Shown one piece after another: positions 7,196 to 17,018 of a stretch of DNA of 45,418 nt. The notes under the pieces were generated by a model. The model saw nothing but the letters and a program-made list of their open reading frames with translations, had not been told where the DNA came from and did not search any database. The stretch lies in assembly GCA_016873845.1 (NCBI GenBank), contig VGVX01000013.1, forward strand, positions 1 through 45,418. The letters run 5' to 3'. The first letter of the stretch is position 1, and each line of letters begins with the position of its first letter. The translations under genes were made by a program, and so were the position numbers. This stretch comes from Ignavibacteria bacterium. GTDB taxonomy: Bacteria; Bacteroidota; Ignavibacteria; Ch128b.

Positions 7196-8368
7196 TTAAA
7201 TCAAAATGATTTCGTCTTGAATCTCACCAGTTACTTCAGCAGAACCATTATGATTTATAAACATATTTATTTCTGTACGGACAGCCATTTCACCTTTGAT
7301 GTAAATCCCAGGTTCGATTGAGAACATGCAACCAGGCATGAGCATACGTTCATCCTTTGTTTCGAGATTATCTATGTTCGGTCCATTACCGTGGGTTTCT
7401 TCTCCTATTGAGTGTCCTGTCCTATGAATAAAATATTTTCCAAATCCGGCTTTCTTCACAACGTTTCGGCACACATCATCCACTTGCCAGCCATAACATT
7501 TTTTCCCTTTGGAAAAATTTTCTTTAACAAAATCAACAGCTGCATTACGCGCTGCTTTTACTGCTTCGAAAATGTTTATATACTTCTGAGGCGGATTATG
7601 ACCCACGTATCCGACCCAGGTAATATCGTAATAAATCCCTCCCTCTACATTCTTTTTTGCCCAAAGATCAATTAAGACGGTATCTCCTTCTTTAAAGTAA
7701 TAATCCCCTTCTTTCTTTGGTTCAAAATGCGGATCGGCTGGATTGTCATTAATTCCAACAATCGGTTCTGCACTTGTAATTAAATTGTTTTCACTGAATC
7801 GCTGCATTATGTACTGCTGTAATTCCCACTCAGTCAGTTTTTTGCCAGAGTCTATAGATTCACGGATTTGATTAAAGGCATCTTTTCGAATTTCATCAAT
7901 ATCCTGTTGAGCCTCTTTGTGAAGTTGATAACCTCGTTCATCTATTAAAGCTTCGAATATGGAAATTAAATCTGCTGAAGAACTGATCTTATGTCCCAAA
8001 CTTTTTATCAGTTCAATAGTTCCAGCATCAACGATCGATACATACGGAATATTATTTTTTGATGAATATTGCATTGCAATTTTTTTTGGGCTGCCAAGGA
8101 TTTGCTTCAATAAGCGATGCTGTTCTGTCCAAGCCAAATAAATACTTTTTTTACCGGGCAGAGAATCGAGCTTTGTTGATTCCACAGCCGAAACGAGTTT
8201 TTTCGGTTCTCCCTTGACGGGAATAAAATAAAACCACCGCCTGGTTGTGTGCTTATTTTCCAATCCTAAAATTCGATATGCAAGATGATCGCGATTATGA
8301 AAATCGTAAAACAACCAGCCATCGAACTTATTTCGCTTAAGTTGCTCTTGTATTTGTTTGATATTCAT
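7196..8368 (-). CDS. M24 family metallopeptidase (Xaa-Pro aminopeptidase-like)
   Basis: This 390-residue protein has the pita-bread fold of M24 peptidases in its C-terminal two thirds. The five metal ligands are visible in order: D in LIDLW, D in YYDITW, H in RTGHSIG, E in SIEPGIY and E in RTEIN. The N-terminal 150 residues form a creatinase-like domain. Xaa-Pro aminopeptidases remove an N-terminal residue before proline; other M24 enzymes differ, so the exact substrate is inferred. It has no signal peptide and should be cytoplasmic. GGAG lies five bases before the spacer to ATG. It is divergent from adk across about 200 bases. Confidence 0.88.
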   Translation of the reverse strand: MNIKQIQEQLKRNKFDGWLFYDFHNRDHLAYRILGLENKHTTRRWFYFIPVKGEPKKLVSAVESTKLDSLPGKKSIYLAWTEQHRLLKQILGSPKKIAMQYSSKNNIPYVSIVDAGTIELIKSLGHKISSSADLISIFEALIDERGYQLHKEAQQDIDEIRKDAFNQIRESIDSGKKLTEWELQQYIMQRFSENNLITSAEPIVGINDNPADPHFEPKKEGDYYFKEGDTVLIDLWAKKNVEGGIYYDITWVGYVGHNPPQKYINIFEAVKAARNAAVDFVKENFSKGKKCYGWQVDDVCRNVVKKAGFGKYFIHRTGHSIGEETHGNGPNIDNLETKDERMLMPGCMFSIEPGIYIKGEMAVRTEINMFINHNGSAEVTGEIQDEIILI

Positions 8369-8575
8369 CTCTTCTCCGATGTTTTCGATTTATGCATTTT
8401 TGTCAAAGTTATAAATAAGCATTCAAATTACCAACTTACACAGGTAATGATCTAGTTCGAGGAAGAATTCAGGATTTAACTGATCTTGGGATAAATATTT
8501 TATAAACAACAAGTAATTTTTGTTATATTGCAACTCCAAAAAACACTATTGATCTTACGTTGTCGGAGTAAATTA

Positions 8576-9232
8576 ATGTACTTTATTTTTTTCGGACCAC
8601 CTGGCGTTGGTAAAGGGACTCAAGCGAAAATTCTTTCAAGAAAGTACCAGATACCGCACATTTCAACTGGTGACATGCTTCGTGAAGCATTTACCAATAA
8701 GACAGAATTAGGTGTAAAAGCAAATGCACTGATGGAGAAAGGTTTGCTTGTGCCCGATGATCTGATGTTCAAAATAGTCTATGAGACGCTTGCCTCCGAT
8801 AAATGCAAAAATGGTTTCATCTTAGACGGATTCCCAAGAAATATTGAACAAGCTGAAGAACTTGACAATATTTTTTCAGAAATGAATATAACTAATGTAA
8901 TTATAATTTTGTTAGACCTAGATGAGACTGAAATTATCAGGCGCCTCTCCAACCGAAGAAATTGCAAGAGCTGTGGAGCACTTTTTAATCTACTGAGTGA
9001 TTCATTGAACAGTAAATGTCCGAAGTGTAATTCAGACGGCACGATTTACCAACGAGATGACGATAAGGAAGAGGTGATCAGAAAACGATTAGTAGTTTAT
9101 AAAGAGTTTACGTTCCCTCTAAAAAAATATTACCAACAGAATTCTCATTTGATCATAATCGATGGCTTTGGAGAGATTGATGAAATTACTGAAAGAATTT
9201 CCAGTTCAATCGAAAAGCTTACGAAGAGATAA
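8576..9232 (+). CDS. adk: Adenylate kinase
   Basis: Adenylate kinase interconverts ATP plus AMP and two ADP in the cytoplasm. The 218-residue protein starts at the ATG at 8576, with CGGAG seven bases upstream; an upstream in-frame ATG at 8528 would add 16 residues with no family match. The P-loop GPPGVGKGT is at residues 7-15, followed by the AMP-binding STGDMLRE and GFPRN segments. The lid carries CKSC and CPKC, a four-cysteine zinc site found in many bacterial enzymes. The 3' end overlaps the convergent ftsE gene by 14 bases, and the gene is otherwise alone on its strand. Confidence 0.97.
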   Translation: MYFIFFGPPGVGKGTQAKILSRKYQIPHISTGDMLREAFTNKTELGVKANALMEKGLLVPDDLMFKIVYETLASDKCKNGFILDGFPRNIEQAEELDNIFSEMNITNVIIILLDLDETEIIRRLSNRRNCKSCGALFNLLSDSLNSKCPKCNSDGTIYQRDDDKEEVIRKRLVVYKEFTFPLKKYYQQNSHLIIIDGFGEIDEITERISSSIEKLTKR

Positions 9233-9890
9233 TATTAACCATATAAAGTTTTTCATCTTGCAATTTTAATGTTCTCGCCGGATTCTTTTTGACAATTTCA
9301 TAATTGTGAGTGGCAATTAATACTGCTGTCCCCCTAGCATTAATATCTTTTAAAATATCAACAATTTGAGAAGAAGTATCCGGATCAAGGTTTCCGGTCG
9401 GTTCGTCGGCAAGTATTAAAATCGGATCATTAATTATTGCTCTCGCAATAACAACTCTTTGCTGTTCACCGCCAGATAATTGATGTGGATAACTGTTACG
9501 CCTGTGACTCAATCCAACAAGAGACAGCGCATTGAAAATTTTTCGCTTTATTTCTTTTTTAGGTGAAGTAACAGAATGCAGAACAAATGATAAATTCTCT
9601 TCTATCGTCCGATCGTTCAATAATCGAAAATCTTGAAAAATAATTCCAAGCTTTCTTCGAAGCATTGGGACATACTTTTCCTTCATAAATTGAGAGTTAA
9701 ATTCTCCGACTGCAACTATCCCCGATTTCGGAATCAAATCCATATAAATTAATTTTAGAACTGTCGTTTTCCCGGAACCGCTCGCACCTATCATATACAA
9801 CAATTCACCGGATTCCATTACAAAATTAATTCCATTCAGAACTGAATGCCCAGCGTAATCAAAATAGACCTTTTCAAATGAGAGTATCAT
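9219..9890 (-). CDS. ftsE: Cell-division ABC ATPase FtsE
   Basis: FtsE is the ATPase of the FtsEX complex, which controls peptidoglycan hydrolases at the division site. The 223-residue protein has Walker A GASGSGKTT, signature LSGGEQQR, Walker B LILADEPTGN and the H-loop ATHNYE. The segment RRKLGIIFQDFRLL is characteristic of FtsE over other small ABC ATPases. No ftsX is next to it; pdxA lies upstream with the stop and start overlapping in ATGA, so it is translationally coupled to that gene. It overlaps adk tail to tail by 14 bases. A LolD- or MacB-type ATPase is the main alternative. Confidence 0.85.
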   Translation of the reverse strand: MILSFEKVYFDYAGHSVLNGINFVMESGELLYMIGASGSGKTTVLKLIYMDLIPKSGIVAVGEFNSQFMKEKYVPMLRRKLGIIFQDFRLLNDRTIEENLSFVLHSVTSPKKEIKRKIFNALSLVGLSHRRNSYPHQLSGGEQQRVVIARAIINDPILILADEPTGNLDPDTSSQIVDILKDINARGTAVLIATHNYEIVKKNPARTLKLQDEKLYMVNIISS

Positions 9891-10831
9891 TTAAATGAAC
9901 TCCGATTTTGGTAAATTTTTTCTGCACACTTAATCGCTACGATCATACTTTTTGGATTCGCAAGATTTTTCCCTGCTAAGTTAAATCCTGTTCCATGATC
10001 TGGACTAGTCCGGATGAGAGGAAGACCAGCAGTAAAATTAACTCCTTCATTAAAATTTAATAATTTGAAAGGAACAAGGATTTGGTCGTGGTACATTCCA
10101 ACTACACAATCAAATTTTTTGTAGCACTTCTGTCCATAAAAACCGTCTGCAGAAAAAGGACCTCGATATATTACTCTTTTGGAATTTAATTTCTTTATAA
10201 CAGGACTGACGATTTCTTTTTCTTCAGTTCCGATTAGACCACTTTCACCTGCATGTGGATTTAATCCAAGTACAGCAATTGTTGGAGACAACTTTCGGAA
10301 ATCTTGTTTTAAACTATCTTTAATAACGGAAAATTTTTTTTCGAGAAGATCACGGGATATTATTCGAGAAAGTTTCTTAATTGGTTCGTGAATTGTTGCA
10401 AGAGCCGCTATCATTATTTTAGAGAGAAACATCATAGCATAATTATCAGTTCGAAAACGATTTGCAAAAATTTCAGTGTGTCCTGGAAACTTCGAACCGG
10501 CTTTCAAAATTGCTTCCTTAGATATCGGTGAAGTTACTATGACATCTATAACTTTTTCATCCCAGAGTTTTATTGACTCGGAAATCGAAGTTAGAGCAAT
10601 ATTCCCTGAACTTTGACTCGGAGCGCCATATGATATAGTAGATTTACCGAGATCAACAAATTCACAGTTTGAATAATCGCTGAGTTTATTTCTTGAGATT
10701 TGATTTAGGAAAACATTTTTTGGCCCAATTAAATAATACTTGTAATCTTTCTTTAATTGCTTGATTGACTTAATCGCAATCTCGGGACCAATTCCATTAA
10801 TATCTCCACACGTTATGCCAATTTTCAACAT
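9887..10831 (-). CDS. pdxA: 4-hydroxythreonine-4-phosphate dehydrogenase
   Basis: PdxA oxidises 4-phosphohydroxy-L-threonine with NAD in the DXP-dependent route to pyridoxal phosphate. The 314-residue protein opens with KIGITCGDINGIGPEI, the family's start, and contains GHTEIFA. The three metal-binding histidines are in ATIHEP, GMYHDQ and SPDHGTGF. The length is usual. It starts three bases after the upstream GWxTD gene and overlaps ftsE by four bases, so it sits in the middle of one operon. PdxJ, its partner enzyme, is not in the window. Confidence 0.95.
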   Translation of the reverse strand: MLKIGITCGDINGIGPEIAIKSIKQLKKDYKYYLIGPKNVFLNQISRNKLSDYSNCEFVDLGKSTISYGAPSQSSGNIALTSISESIKLWDEKVIDVIVTSPISKEAILKAGSKFPGHTEIFANRFRTDNYAMMFLSKIMIAALATIHEPIKKLSRIISRDLLEKKFSVIKDSLKQDFRKLSPTIAVLGLNPHAGESGLIGTEEKEIVSPVIKKLNSKRVIYRGPFSADGFYGQKCYKKFDCVVGMYHDQILVPFKLLNFNEGVNFTAGLPLIRTSPDHGTGFNLAGKNLANPKSMIVAIKCAEKIYQNRSSFK

Positions 10832-10834
10832 GTG

Positions 10835-11995
10835 TTATTTCTTTATTTTAAAGTTTCCGCTTCGATCATCATCAACAAAAATAAATTGGTGATTTATCTG
10901 CCCTTCGTACTTCCAAATTTCGATGGCTTTTCCATCTTGACTAAAACTGCGCTCATTGGTTTTTGGTGTACCATACAGCAAGTAAATTTTTCCACGATCG
11001 CTCAATGCTCCATCTTGAATTTGAAGACTTTTGAATGTTACAGTCGCAAAATCTGCACGATGATAGAATTCTGCCATTAATTCATTAAAGGGGGTGTTTG
11101 GGGTAGGATCAAATTTTTTCCATGCTTGAAAAAGTTCAATGTACTTCGCTTCATCTGAATATGATGTGATCTCTTTTGTAAAATCTTTTTCAAAAATAAA
11201 TTCAGCCAGTCTAACCGATGCAGATATATTTTTTAAGTATTCCGGCTTATTAAACCAAACAACTTTGAATGGGATTTTTTCTTTAGTATTTGAATTAAAT
11301 TTTAAGAAGTAATTACCTTCCAATAGTTTTAACTTTTCGAAGTTGTAAAGCGATAAATCAGATGAGTAACCATTTACTCGTTCAACTTCAAAGATACTAT
11401 TTTCGAATTCAACAATAATCTTTTGTTCAGTTGGCTTATATGGAAGTACAAGAAGGTTTTTCGTCGCATCAAATGAGTATACATTTGAAAACTTCGTAAG
11501 AATCGAATCTGAAAAAATGATTCTTACATCTTTCTCACTGATAAAGATAGGCATCATTTTCGGCTCGGATGTTAATGAAAAATTGAATGGGGGTAATCTC
11601 AACTCAACATTTCTATTTACATCATTTAATGACAATTTCGCTTTCAACATTTCCTTGGGAAGAGATAATAAGAATTTATTCGAATAAAATAGTTCTTTAG
11701 AAATAGTCTGTTCATAAGCTGCACAACTTAGATTAACTTCTATAATCTGCCTATCAATTACAAAATCTTTCTCATCTAATATCTCTAATTGAACTTGAAC
11801 ATTGGCTTTGAATGTATCTGATACTGTCTTGTTGAAGATTAATAGATCGTGCCTAATATTAAAATTAAGAACAAAATTCTCTTTCACTTGAGGTGGATTA
11901 ATCCAGATGGAATGTTGGAATTTATTCCCATCAATTTGGGAGTATAAGAAGCTAATCTGTGTCAAAAAAAATAGGAAGCTAAAAAGGATTTTCAT
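10835..11995 (-). CDS. GWxTD-domain-like exported protein
   Basis: This 386-residue protein has a short Sec signal (MKILFSFLFFLTQISFLYS) and a C-terminal domain that I match to the GWxTD family of Bacteroidota-type bacteria, whose function is not known. Supporting parts are FQAWKKFDPTP, a helical FNELMAEFYHRADFA segment, then DRGKIYLLYGTP and IEIWKYE close to the end. The family's name motif is degenerate here: GALSD stands where G-W-x-T-D is usual. The N-terminal 240 residues look beta-rich. Its ATG overlaps the stop of the upstream M23/T9SS gene in ATGA, so the two exported proteins are translationally coupled. Confidence 0.75.
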   Translation of the reverse strand: MKILFSFLFFLTQISFLYSQIDGNKFQHSIWINPPQVKENFVLNFNIRHDLLIFNKTVSDTFKANVQVQLEILDEKDFVIDRQIIEVNLSCAAYEQTISKELFYSNKFLLSLPKEMLKAKLSLNDVNRNVELRLPPFNFSLTSEPKMMPIFISEKDVRIIFSDSILTKFSNVYSFDATKNLLVLPYKPTEQKIIVEFENSIFEVERVNGYSSDLSLYNFEKLKLLEGNYFLKFNSNTKEKIPFKVVWFNKPEYLKNISASVRLAEFIFEKDFTKEITSYSDEAKYIELFQAWKKFDPTPNTPFNELMAEFYHRADFATVTFKSLQIQDGALSDRGKIYLLYGTPKTNERSFSQDGKAIEIWKYEGQINHQFIFVDDDRSGNFKIKK

Positions 11996-14253
11996 TTAAT
12001 AATTACCATCTTTTTCAAATTGATAAATGAATCTGTTCTGAGTTCGTAAAAATAAACTCCACTTGATAAATTGAAGTAAGATGAATTCAATTCAATTGAA
12101 TAATCGCCAGCAGGTTTAACTTCATCCACCAGTGAAACTACTTCTCTTCCAATCAGATCATAAACCTTGATCTTAACATGCGAAGTTATGGGGATTTGAT
12201 ATTTAATAATCGTGGATGGATTGAATGGATTAGGGTAATTTTGATGCAAGACAAAATTTCTTGGCAATCTTTTTTCATTTCCATCATTAATCGAAGTAGA
12301 AAGATCAAAGTAGCTGAAGATTGAATTCATCAATGCGGTTCTTGATAATTGGCCAATAATTGTCTCGAATGGAAATCCCATCACCATCACTCCACCATTT
12401 TTGCTTCCACCTTCAAATAAACCTTTGAAACCCACAGCTGCAATTCGAGAATTTGCATAACGCAAAAGCACTTGACTTCCTCCAATTGTGTCAAGTGCAT
12501 CAGGATAATCTTCGTTGTATGGAGAACCTGCTGAAACTAATCCATAATTGAAATTTAAACTTTGAAATAGGGTACCAGCCTCGCCATTAATCGTGAGACT
12601 GCCTGAATTATCCATCAAATAACCGGATTTCAAAAAATTATTAAAAAATAATTTATCCTGTGATGTTCCATTACTGAAAAGATCATATCCAATTTCCGAA
12701 CCAGTCACAAATAATTTCCCGCCTTGCCGCAAATACTGTTTTACAATTTCCTGCTCAAGAGAGCTAAATGCTTCATCTGATGTGGATTCATCCCCTAAAA
12801 ACCAAATCACCAAGTCATAATTGGTCAAATTAATATGGCCTGCAATTATTGCAGAATTAGAGGTTGATTGAAAATCCGTACTGAAGCTTTTAGCATAGTA
12901 AGCAACAAAATCATGATATACTTGTTTGTAACTTCCTGAGGTTCGCGTAAATCCGTCCACTATCAAGGTCTTAGGTATCCCTTTGTTTATTCTCACACCA
13001 TACACATCACTCTGAACACTGAGATTCGCTGAAGGAGCTGTATCGACGGCAGTAATTCTGAAAAATATTTCTTTATCAAAGGTATAATCATAAGATTTCG
13101 AAGTAACAGTGGAAGTTAGAACATTTTCATTATCTCTTAAACTCCAGCCCGAATTATCAAACGAAAAAAATAATCTATGCCCCTTCAAATCAGGCGTAGA
13201 ATTTTGCTCCCACTTAATTGATACGGAATTTGTTGATTCTGAGGTGACAGAATATAAATTAGTTTGTGAAGGAGGAATTAAATCCAGGTCTGTCTTTGTG
13301 ATTGGAACATAAACTGTGTCCGCATTTCTTCTCGTATCGTAAGTATAAATCATTACAACATAGTTTCCATTTGGAAGTGAACCAGCATCCCAATAATTAT
13401 TCGTAACAATCCGAGTTGCAGCGACATCACTGGCACCTTTACCATTGGTTAATATATACACATGGTTTGAAGTAGATGCTTCTGGACGGTAGTAATTGTA
13501 ATTCACATAATCGTTCAAAGGTTTCGAATAATATTGATAACGAAGTGAATTACTCGGTGGATTATAAATGACAGTCTGCGTATCGGCTGATAAAATTTTA
13601 TATCCTATGCCATAGCTGCCATTATTAGAACCGCTGCTTGAGCCGCTGCCATTTACTTCCTGGATATGAACAATTATATCAACTTTTCCTCCAATATTGG
13701 TCGCAGGTAATTGGAGTGTCGATTCATCAACGAAAAAACGAACAGTTCGAATGTTTGGCTTCCAGATGTCGACTAAGTTTAACAAACCGCCATCAGGTCT
13801 GATGGCATTTATTTCCAAAGATGTATTGCCAAGATAATACTCAATCAAATGAACGTGGTCGATTGCAATTGTTGAAATAGTTTCGCCCTGACTAACAACT
13901 TGACCAACCGTTCTGACAGGATTCGTATGATAGTAAGTTAAATCTTTATTCTTTCCATCAATCACAGTTCGTACACGAATGTAATTATCATAACCTGTCG
14001 GATCTGAAGTGTAAGCGACTGTAACTGTACCTGGCAGAACAGCTAATACTGGAGTTCCTGCCGGTGCGGGTATATCAACCCCATTATGATAGTGCCCAGA
14101 TGTTGAGGTGCTCCGATATTCACAAAATGTACCGCTAATTGTACGGGATTGGTTTACAGGACTTAAAGGCCAGGGATACTTTGTTGTATCTTGTGCATGG
14201 AGGATTGCTGAATTAAAAATAATTGAAAGGATTATGAGTGTAAGCTGTTTCAA
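11992..14253 (-). CDS. Secreted M23-like metallopeptidase with T9SS sorting domain
   Basis: This 753-residue protein has a Sec signal (to about residue 20, LHA-QD) and an M23/LytM peptidase domain to about residue 170, with zinc ligands visible in HNGVD (HxxxD) and HVH (HxH). Such domains usually cut peptidoglycan or other glycine-rich peptides. A fibronectin-like segment follows (about 330-420), then a region with IVDGFTRTSG and GGKLFVTGSEIGYDL that resembles a glutamine-amidotransferase-like fold. The last 85 residues are a type A T9SS sorting domain: NYPNPFNPST, then KVYDLIGREV and SSGVYFYEL. It should cross the outer membrane through the type IX system and be attached or released. No T9SS machinery genes are in the window. 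Confidence 0.88.
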   Translation of the reverse strand: MKQLTLIILSIIFNSAILHAQDTTKYPWPLSPVNQSRTISGTFCEYRSTSTSGHYHNGVDIPAPAGTPVLAVLPGTVTVAYTSDPTGYDNYIRVRTVIDGKNKDLTYYHTNPVRTVGQVVSQGETISTIAIDHVHLIEYYLGNTSLEINAIRPDGGLLNLVDIWKPNIRTVRFFVDESTLQLPATNIGGKVDIIVHIQEVNGSGSSSGSNNGSYGIGYKILSADTQTVIYNPPSNSLRYQYYSKPLNDYVNYNYYRPEASTSNHVYILTNGKGASDVAATRIVTNNYWDAGSLPNGNYVVMIYTYDTRRNADTVYVPITKTDLDLIPPSQTNLYSVTSESTNSVSIKWEQNSTPDLKGHRLFFSFDNSGWSLRDNENVLTSTVTSKSYDYTFDKEIFFRITAVDTAPSANLSVQSDVYGVRINKGIPKTLIVDGFTRTSGSYKQVYHDFVAYYAKSFSTDFQSTSNSAIIAGHINLTNYDLVIWFLGDESTSDEAFSSLEQEIVKQYLRQGGKLFVTGSEIGYDLFSNGTSQDKLFFNNFLKSGYLMDNSGSLTINGEAGTLFQSLNFNYGLVSAGSPYNEDYPDALDTIGGSQVLLRYANSRIAAVGFKGLFEGGSKNGGVMVMGFPFETIIGQLSRTALMNSIFSYFDLSTSINDGNEKRLPRNFVLHQNYPNPFNPSTIIKYQIPITSHVKIKVYDLIGREVVSLVDEVKPAGDYSIELNSSYFNLSSGVYFYELRTDSFINLKKMVIIK

Positions 14254-14278
14254 TATTTTTTGTCGTTAATATTCTTTA

Positions 14279-15526
14279 TTAGCTATTCATGGAGTTTAAA
14301 AATTCTTTATTATTTTTTGTTCCTCTCATTTTTCCGAGTAGGAATTCCATAGCTTCGACTGCGGAAAGATCGCTAATTATCTTGCGAAGAATCCAAATAC
14401 GGTTCAATGTTTCTTCTTTGATTAAAAGTTCTTCGCGACGGGTTCCACTTCTATTAACGTCGATCGCAGGGAAAATTCTTCTATCACTTAAATTTCGATC
14501 CAGTACGATTTCAAGGTTTCCAGTTCCTTTGAATTCTTCAAATATAACTTCGTCCATTCTGCTGCCAGTGTCGATTAATGCAGTCGCAATAATCGTTAAA
14601 CTGCCTCCTTCTTCGGTATTTCGCGCAGCGCCAAAAAATCTTTTTGGTTTGTGTAACGCATTTGCGTCAACACCGCCAGAGAGAATCTTACCGCTGTGCG
14701 GTATAACCGTATTGTGAGCTCGGGCTAATCGAGTAATGCTATCCAATAAAATTACTACATCATGACCAGATTCGACTAAACGCTTTGCTTTCTCGATCAC
14801 AATTTCAGCAACTTGTACGTGACGTTCTGCAGGCTCATCAAAAGTTGAAGAAATAACTTCAGCTTGAACTGAACGTTTCATATCTGTTACTTCTTCCGGA
14901 CGTTCGTCGATAAGCAGTACAATCATTTTAATTTCCGGATGATTACGTGTGATGGAGTTAGCTATTTTCTGCAGAAGAATTGTCTTACCAGACTTTGGCG
15001 GCGAAACAATTAATCCTCTTTGCCCTTTTCCGATTGGTGCAAGCAGATCGACTATTCGGGCTGAGTACTCACCAGGAGCGGTCTCAAGCTGGATTTTCTT
15101 TTCAGGATAGAGTGGAGTTAAATTATCAAAAAGCCGGCGGCCCATAATTTTTTCTGGTTCACCGTTATTTACTGATGTAACTTTCAACAGTGCAAAAAAT
15201 CTTTCACCATTTTTTGGAGGACGAACCTCTCCGCTCACTGAATCCCCAGTTCTAAGATTAAATTTCTTAATTTGAGACGGTGAGACATAAATATCGTCCG
15301 GTGATGGGAGATAATTGTAATCGGATGATCTCAAGAATCCATATCCATCAGGTAAGACTTCCAACACACCAGCACTAAAGGAAACTCCATCCTTGACGGC
15401 TTTAGTCTCCAATATTTTATAAATCAAATCTTGCTTTCTGAGATCGGCAAAACCATCTATCTCGAGTTCTTCCGCTATTTTGTTCAATTCAACTATCTTC
15501 TTGCTTTTTAATTCGGCAATATCCAT
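14279..15526 (-). CDS. rho: Transcription termination factor Rho
   Basis: Rho is the hexameric RNA helicase that ends transcription at Rho-dependent sites. The 415-residue protein has the N-terminal Rho helix bundle ([16 protein letters not shown]), the cold-shock-like RNA-binding domain ([19 protein letters not shown]), and the ATPase core with SPPKSGKT near residue 175 and [14 protein letters not shown] as Walker B, then [20 protein letters not shown]. There is no long N-terminal insertion. AAAGGATAGG precedes the ATG. A promoter-like sequence and a leader of about 135 bases lie upstream; rho leaders are often self-regulated, but no specific attenuator can be named here. Confidence 0.97.
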   Translation of the reverse strand: MDIAELKSKKIVELNKIAEELEIDGFADLRKQDLIYKILETKAVKDGVSFSAGVLEVLPDGYGFLRSSDYNYLPSPDDIYVSPSQIKKFNLRTGDSVSGEVRPPKNGERFFALLKVTSVNNGEPEKIMGRRLFDNLTPLYPEKKIQLETAPGEYSARIVDLLAPIGKGQRGLIVSPPKSGKTILLQKIANSITRNHPEIKMIVLLIDERPEEVTDMKRSVQAEVISSTFDEPAERHVQVAEIVIEKAKRLVESGHDVVILLDSITRLARAHNTVIPHSGKILSGGVDANALHKPKRFFGAARNTEEGGSLTIIATALIDTGSRMDEVIFEEFKGTGNLEIVLDRNLSDRRIFPAIDVNRSGTRREELLIKEETLNRIWILRKIISDLSAVEAMEFLLGKMRGTKNNKEFLNSMNS

Positions 15527-15663
15527 TAACCTATCCTTTACAATTAAAAATGATTGTGATTATTTGCATTTTTCAAGCATTGAGGAAATATTTTTTCTCA
15601 AATAAGTAGAACGTTTTTGTAATCCATTATTAAACGTTGTGGGAAATGTGGAATAACTGGTTA

Positions 15664-15693
15664 CAAATTTACGCATTTGTCAATTAATGTCAA
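15664..15693 (-). promoter_or_regulatory. Candidate promoter for rho
   Basis: On the minus strand TTGACA (15688-15693) is followed after 16 bases by TAAATTTG (15664-15671). The second box fits both a loose sigma-70 -10 element and the TAnnTTTG box described for Bacteroidetes promoters. It lies in the 196-base gap between folC and rho, and would give a leader of about 130 bases. It is supported only by sequence match. Confidence 0.45.
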
Positions 15694-15722
15694 GAATTAT
15701 TTCTCAATTGTGAAAATTTTTC

Positions 15723-17012
15723 TTATTCCAATTTTTTTGATTCAAGATGTTCCAAAGCTTCGCCAACTACATAATTTGAACCGAATATGAAAACTGCGGA
15801 ATCTTTTTCACAGCTGGTTAACGCAAGCTCAATGGCATTAGCCACGCTTTTTCCATCGAAAACTTTTACTGGATTATTAAATTTTGATGCCAGCTCAGAT
15901 GAGGTAATCGCTCTCATAGTTTTAGCGCAGCAGGTGAAAATTTCATCAAATGTCCCACATATCAAATTCAGCGAGTCACTAATTTCCTTATCCTTCATAA
16001 CTCCAAAAACTGCAATTCTATTATTGACTTTAAGGTCATTTACCTCATATATGAAACTTTCGAATGCAGAAGAATTGTGGGATGTATCAATAATAATTAA
16101 CGGTTGTTGTGAAATGCGCTGAAATCTTCCTTGAAATAAAAAATTTCTATGAAGGTTTTTAATTCCATTCTCTACTTTCGTTATGAAGTTTGTTTCATTC
16201 AAAGACAAAGTTTCGACTGATGCTATACTAGTAATAAGATTATTTATTTGAAATTCACCATAAAGCAGTGAAACTAAATTATATACTTTTCCAGTTTTTT
16301 GAGAGTTAATTTTGAGCTGCATACTCGGAAAGGATTTCTCCAGAGCTTCGAGATCGTACAGAAACTGAACATCTGTACAACTTGCGTTTTTCTCTAAACA
16401 GGTTTTAAATAAAATCTGTTTTACTGGATCATGATTGAATCCAACTATAACAGGAACATTTTGCTTAATTATTCCTCCTTTTTCGAAAGCGATTTTTTCC
16501 AAAGTATCGCCAAGCATATCCGTGTGATCGAAACCAATCGAAGTTATCACACTCAATTCCGGCACGATTACATTAGTAGAGTCTAGTCTTCCGCCAAGTC
16601 CGGTTTCTATCACAGCGAAATCGACTTTTTGGTCAGCAAAATATTTAAAGGCGATTGACGTAGTAACCTCAAAGAACGTTGGTTTGATAGATTCAACTTG
16701 ATGTTTCAATAACTGTGTGTATTCCACCAATTCATCATCTGATATCATCGTTCCGTTAACTTGAATCCTTTCATTGAATTTTACAAGATGAGGTGAAGTG
16801 TACAATCCAACTCTATAATTCATCTCCCTTAAAATTGATGCTATCAACGTTGCAGTTGAACCTTTTCCATTTGTTCCAGCGATGTGAATCGATTTAAACT
16901 TTGATTGAGGATTATCAAGATAACTGAGCAGTTTGTGTGTATTGTCCAATCCAAACTTAATTCCATACTTCTGAAGCGAATATAAAAAGTTGAGAGTTTC
17001 TTTATAACTCAA
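15723..17012 (-). CDS. folC: Folylpolyglutamate synthase / dihydrofolate synthase
   Basis: FolC adds glutamate to dihydropteroate or folate in the cytoplasm. The 429-residue protein carries the P-loop GTNGKGST near residue 46, then GLYTSPHLVKFNERI and FAVIETGLGGRLDSTN. The segment GFDHTDMLGDTLEKIAFEK is the usual Mur-ligase-type signature, and DTSHN in the C-terminal domain marks the folate/glutamate region. The start is TTG, six bases after pyrD, with no clear ribosome binding site. It is probably cotranscribed with pyrK-pyrD. Whether it has both activities cannot be told from sequence. Confidence 0.94.
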   Translation of the reverse strand: MSYKETLNFLYSLQKYGIKFGLDNTHKLLSYLDNPQSKFKSIHIAGTNGKGSTATLIASILREMNYRVGLYTSPHLVKFNERIQVNGTMISDDELVEYTQLLKHQVESIKPTFFEVTTSIAFKYFADQKVDFAVIETGLGGRLDSTNVIVPELSVITSIGFDHTDMLGDTLEKIAFEKGGIIKQNVPVIVGFNHDPVKQILFKTCLEKNASCTDVQFLYDLEALEKSFPSMQLKINSQKTGKVYNLVSLLYGEFQINNLITSIASVETLSLNETNFITKVENGIKNLHRNFLFQGRFQRISQQPLIIIDTSHNSSAFESFIYEVNDLKVNNRIAVFGVMKDKEISDSLNLICGTFDEIFTCCAKTMRAITSSELASKFNNPVKVFDGKSVANAIELALTSCEKDSAVFIFGSNYVVGEALEHLESKKLE

Positions 17013-17018
17013 TGTAGA

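Noticed and set aside
8528-8575. Sixteen extra N-terminal residues for adenylate kinase
   Set aside because: The P-loop normally begins within ten residues of the start, and a good ribosome binding site precedes the ATG at 8576.
14289-14717. Plus-strand open frame opposite rho
   Set aside because: rho is fully conserved on the minus strand across this stretch, and the plus frame has no ribosome binding site or recognisable domain.
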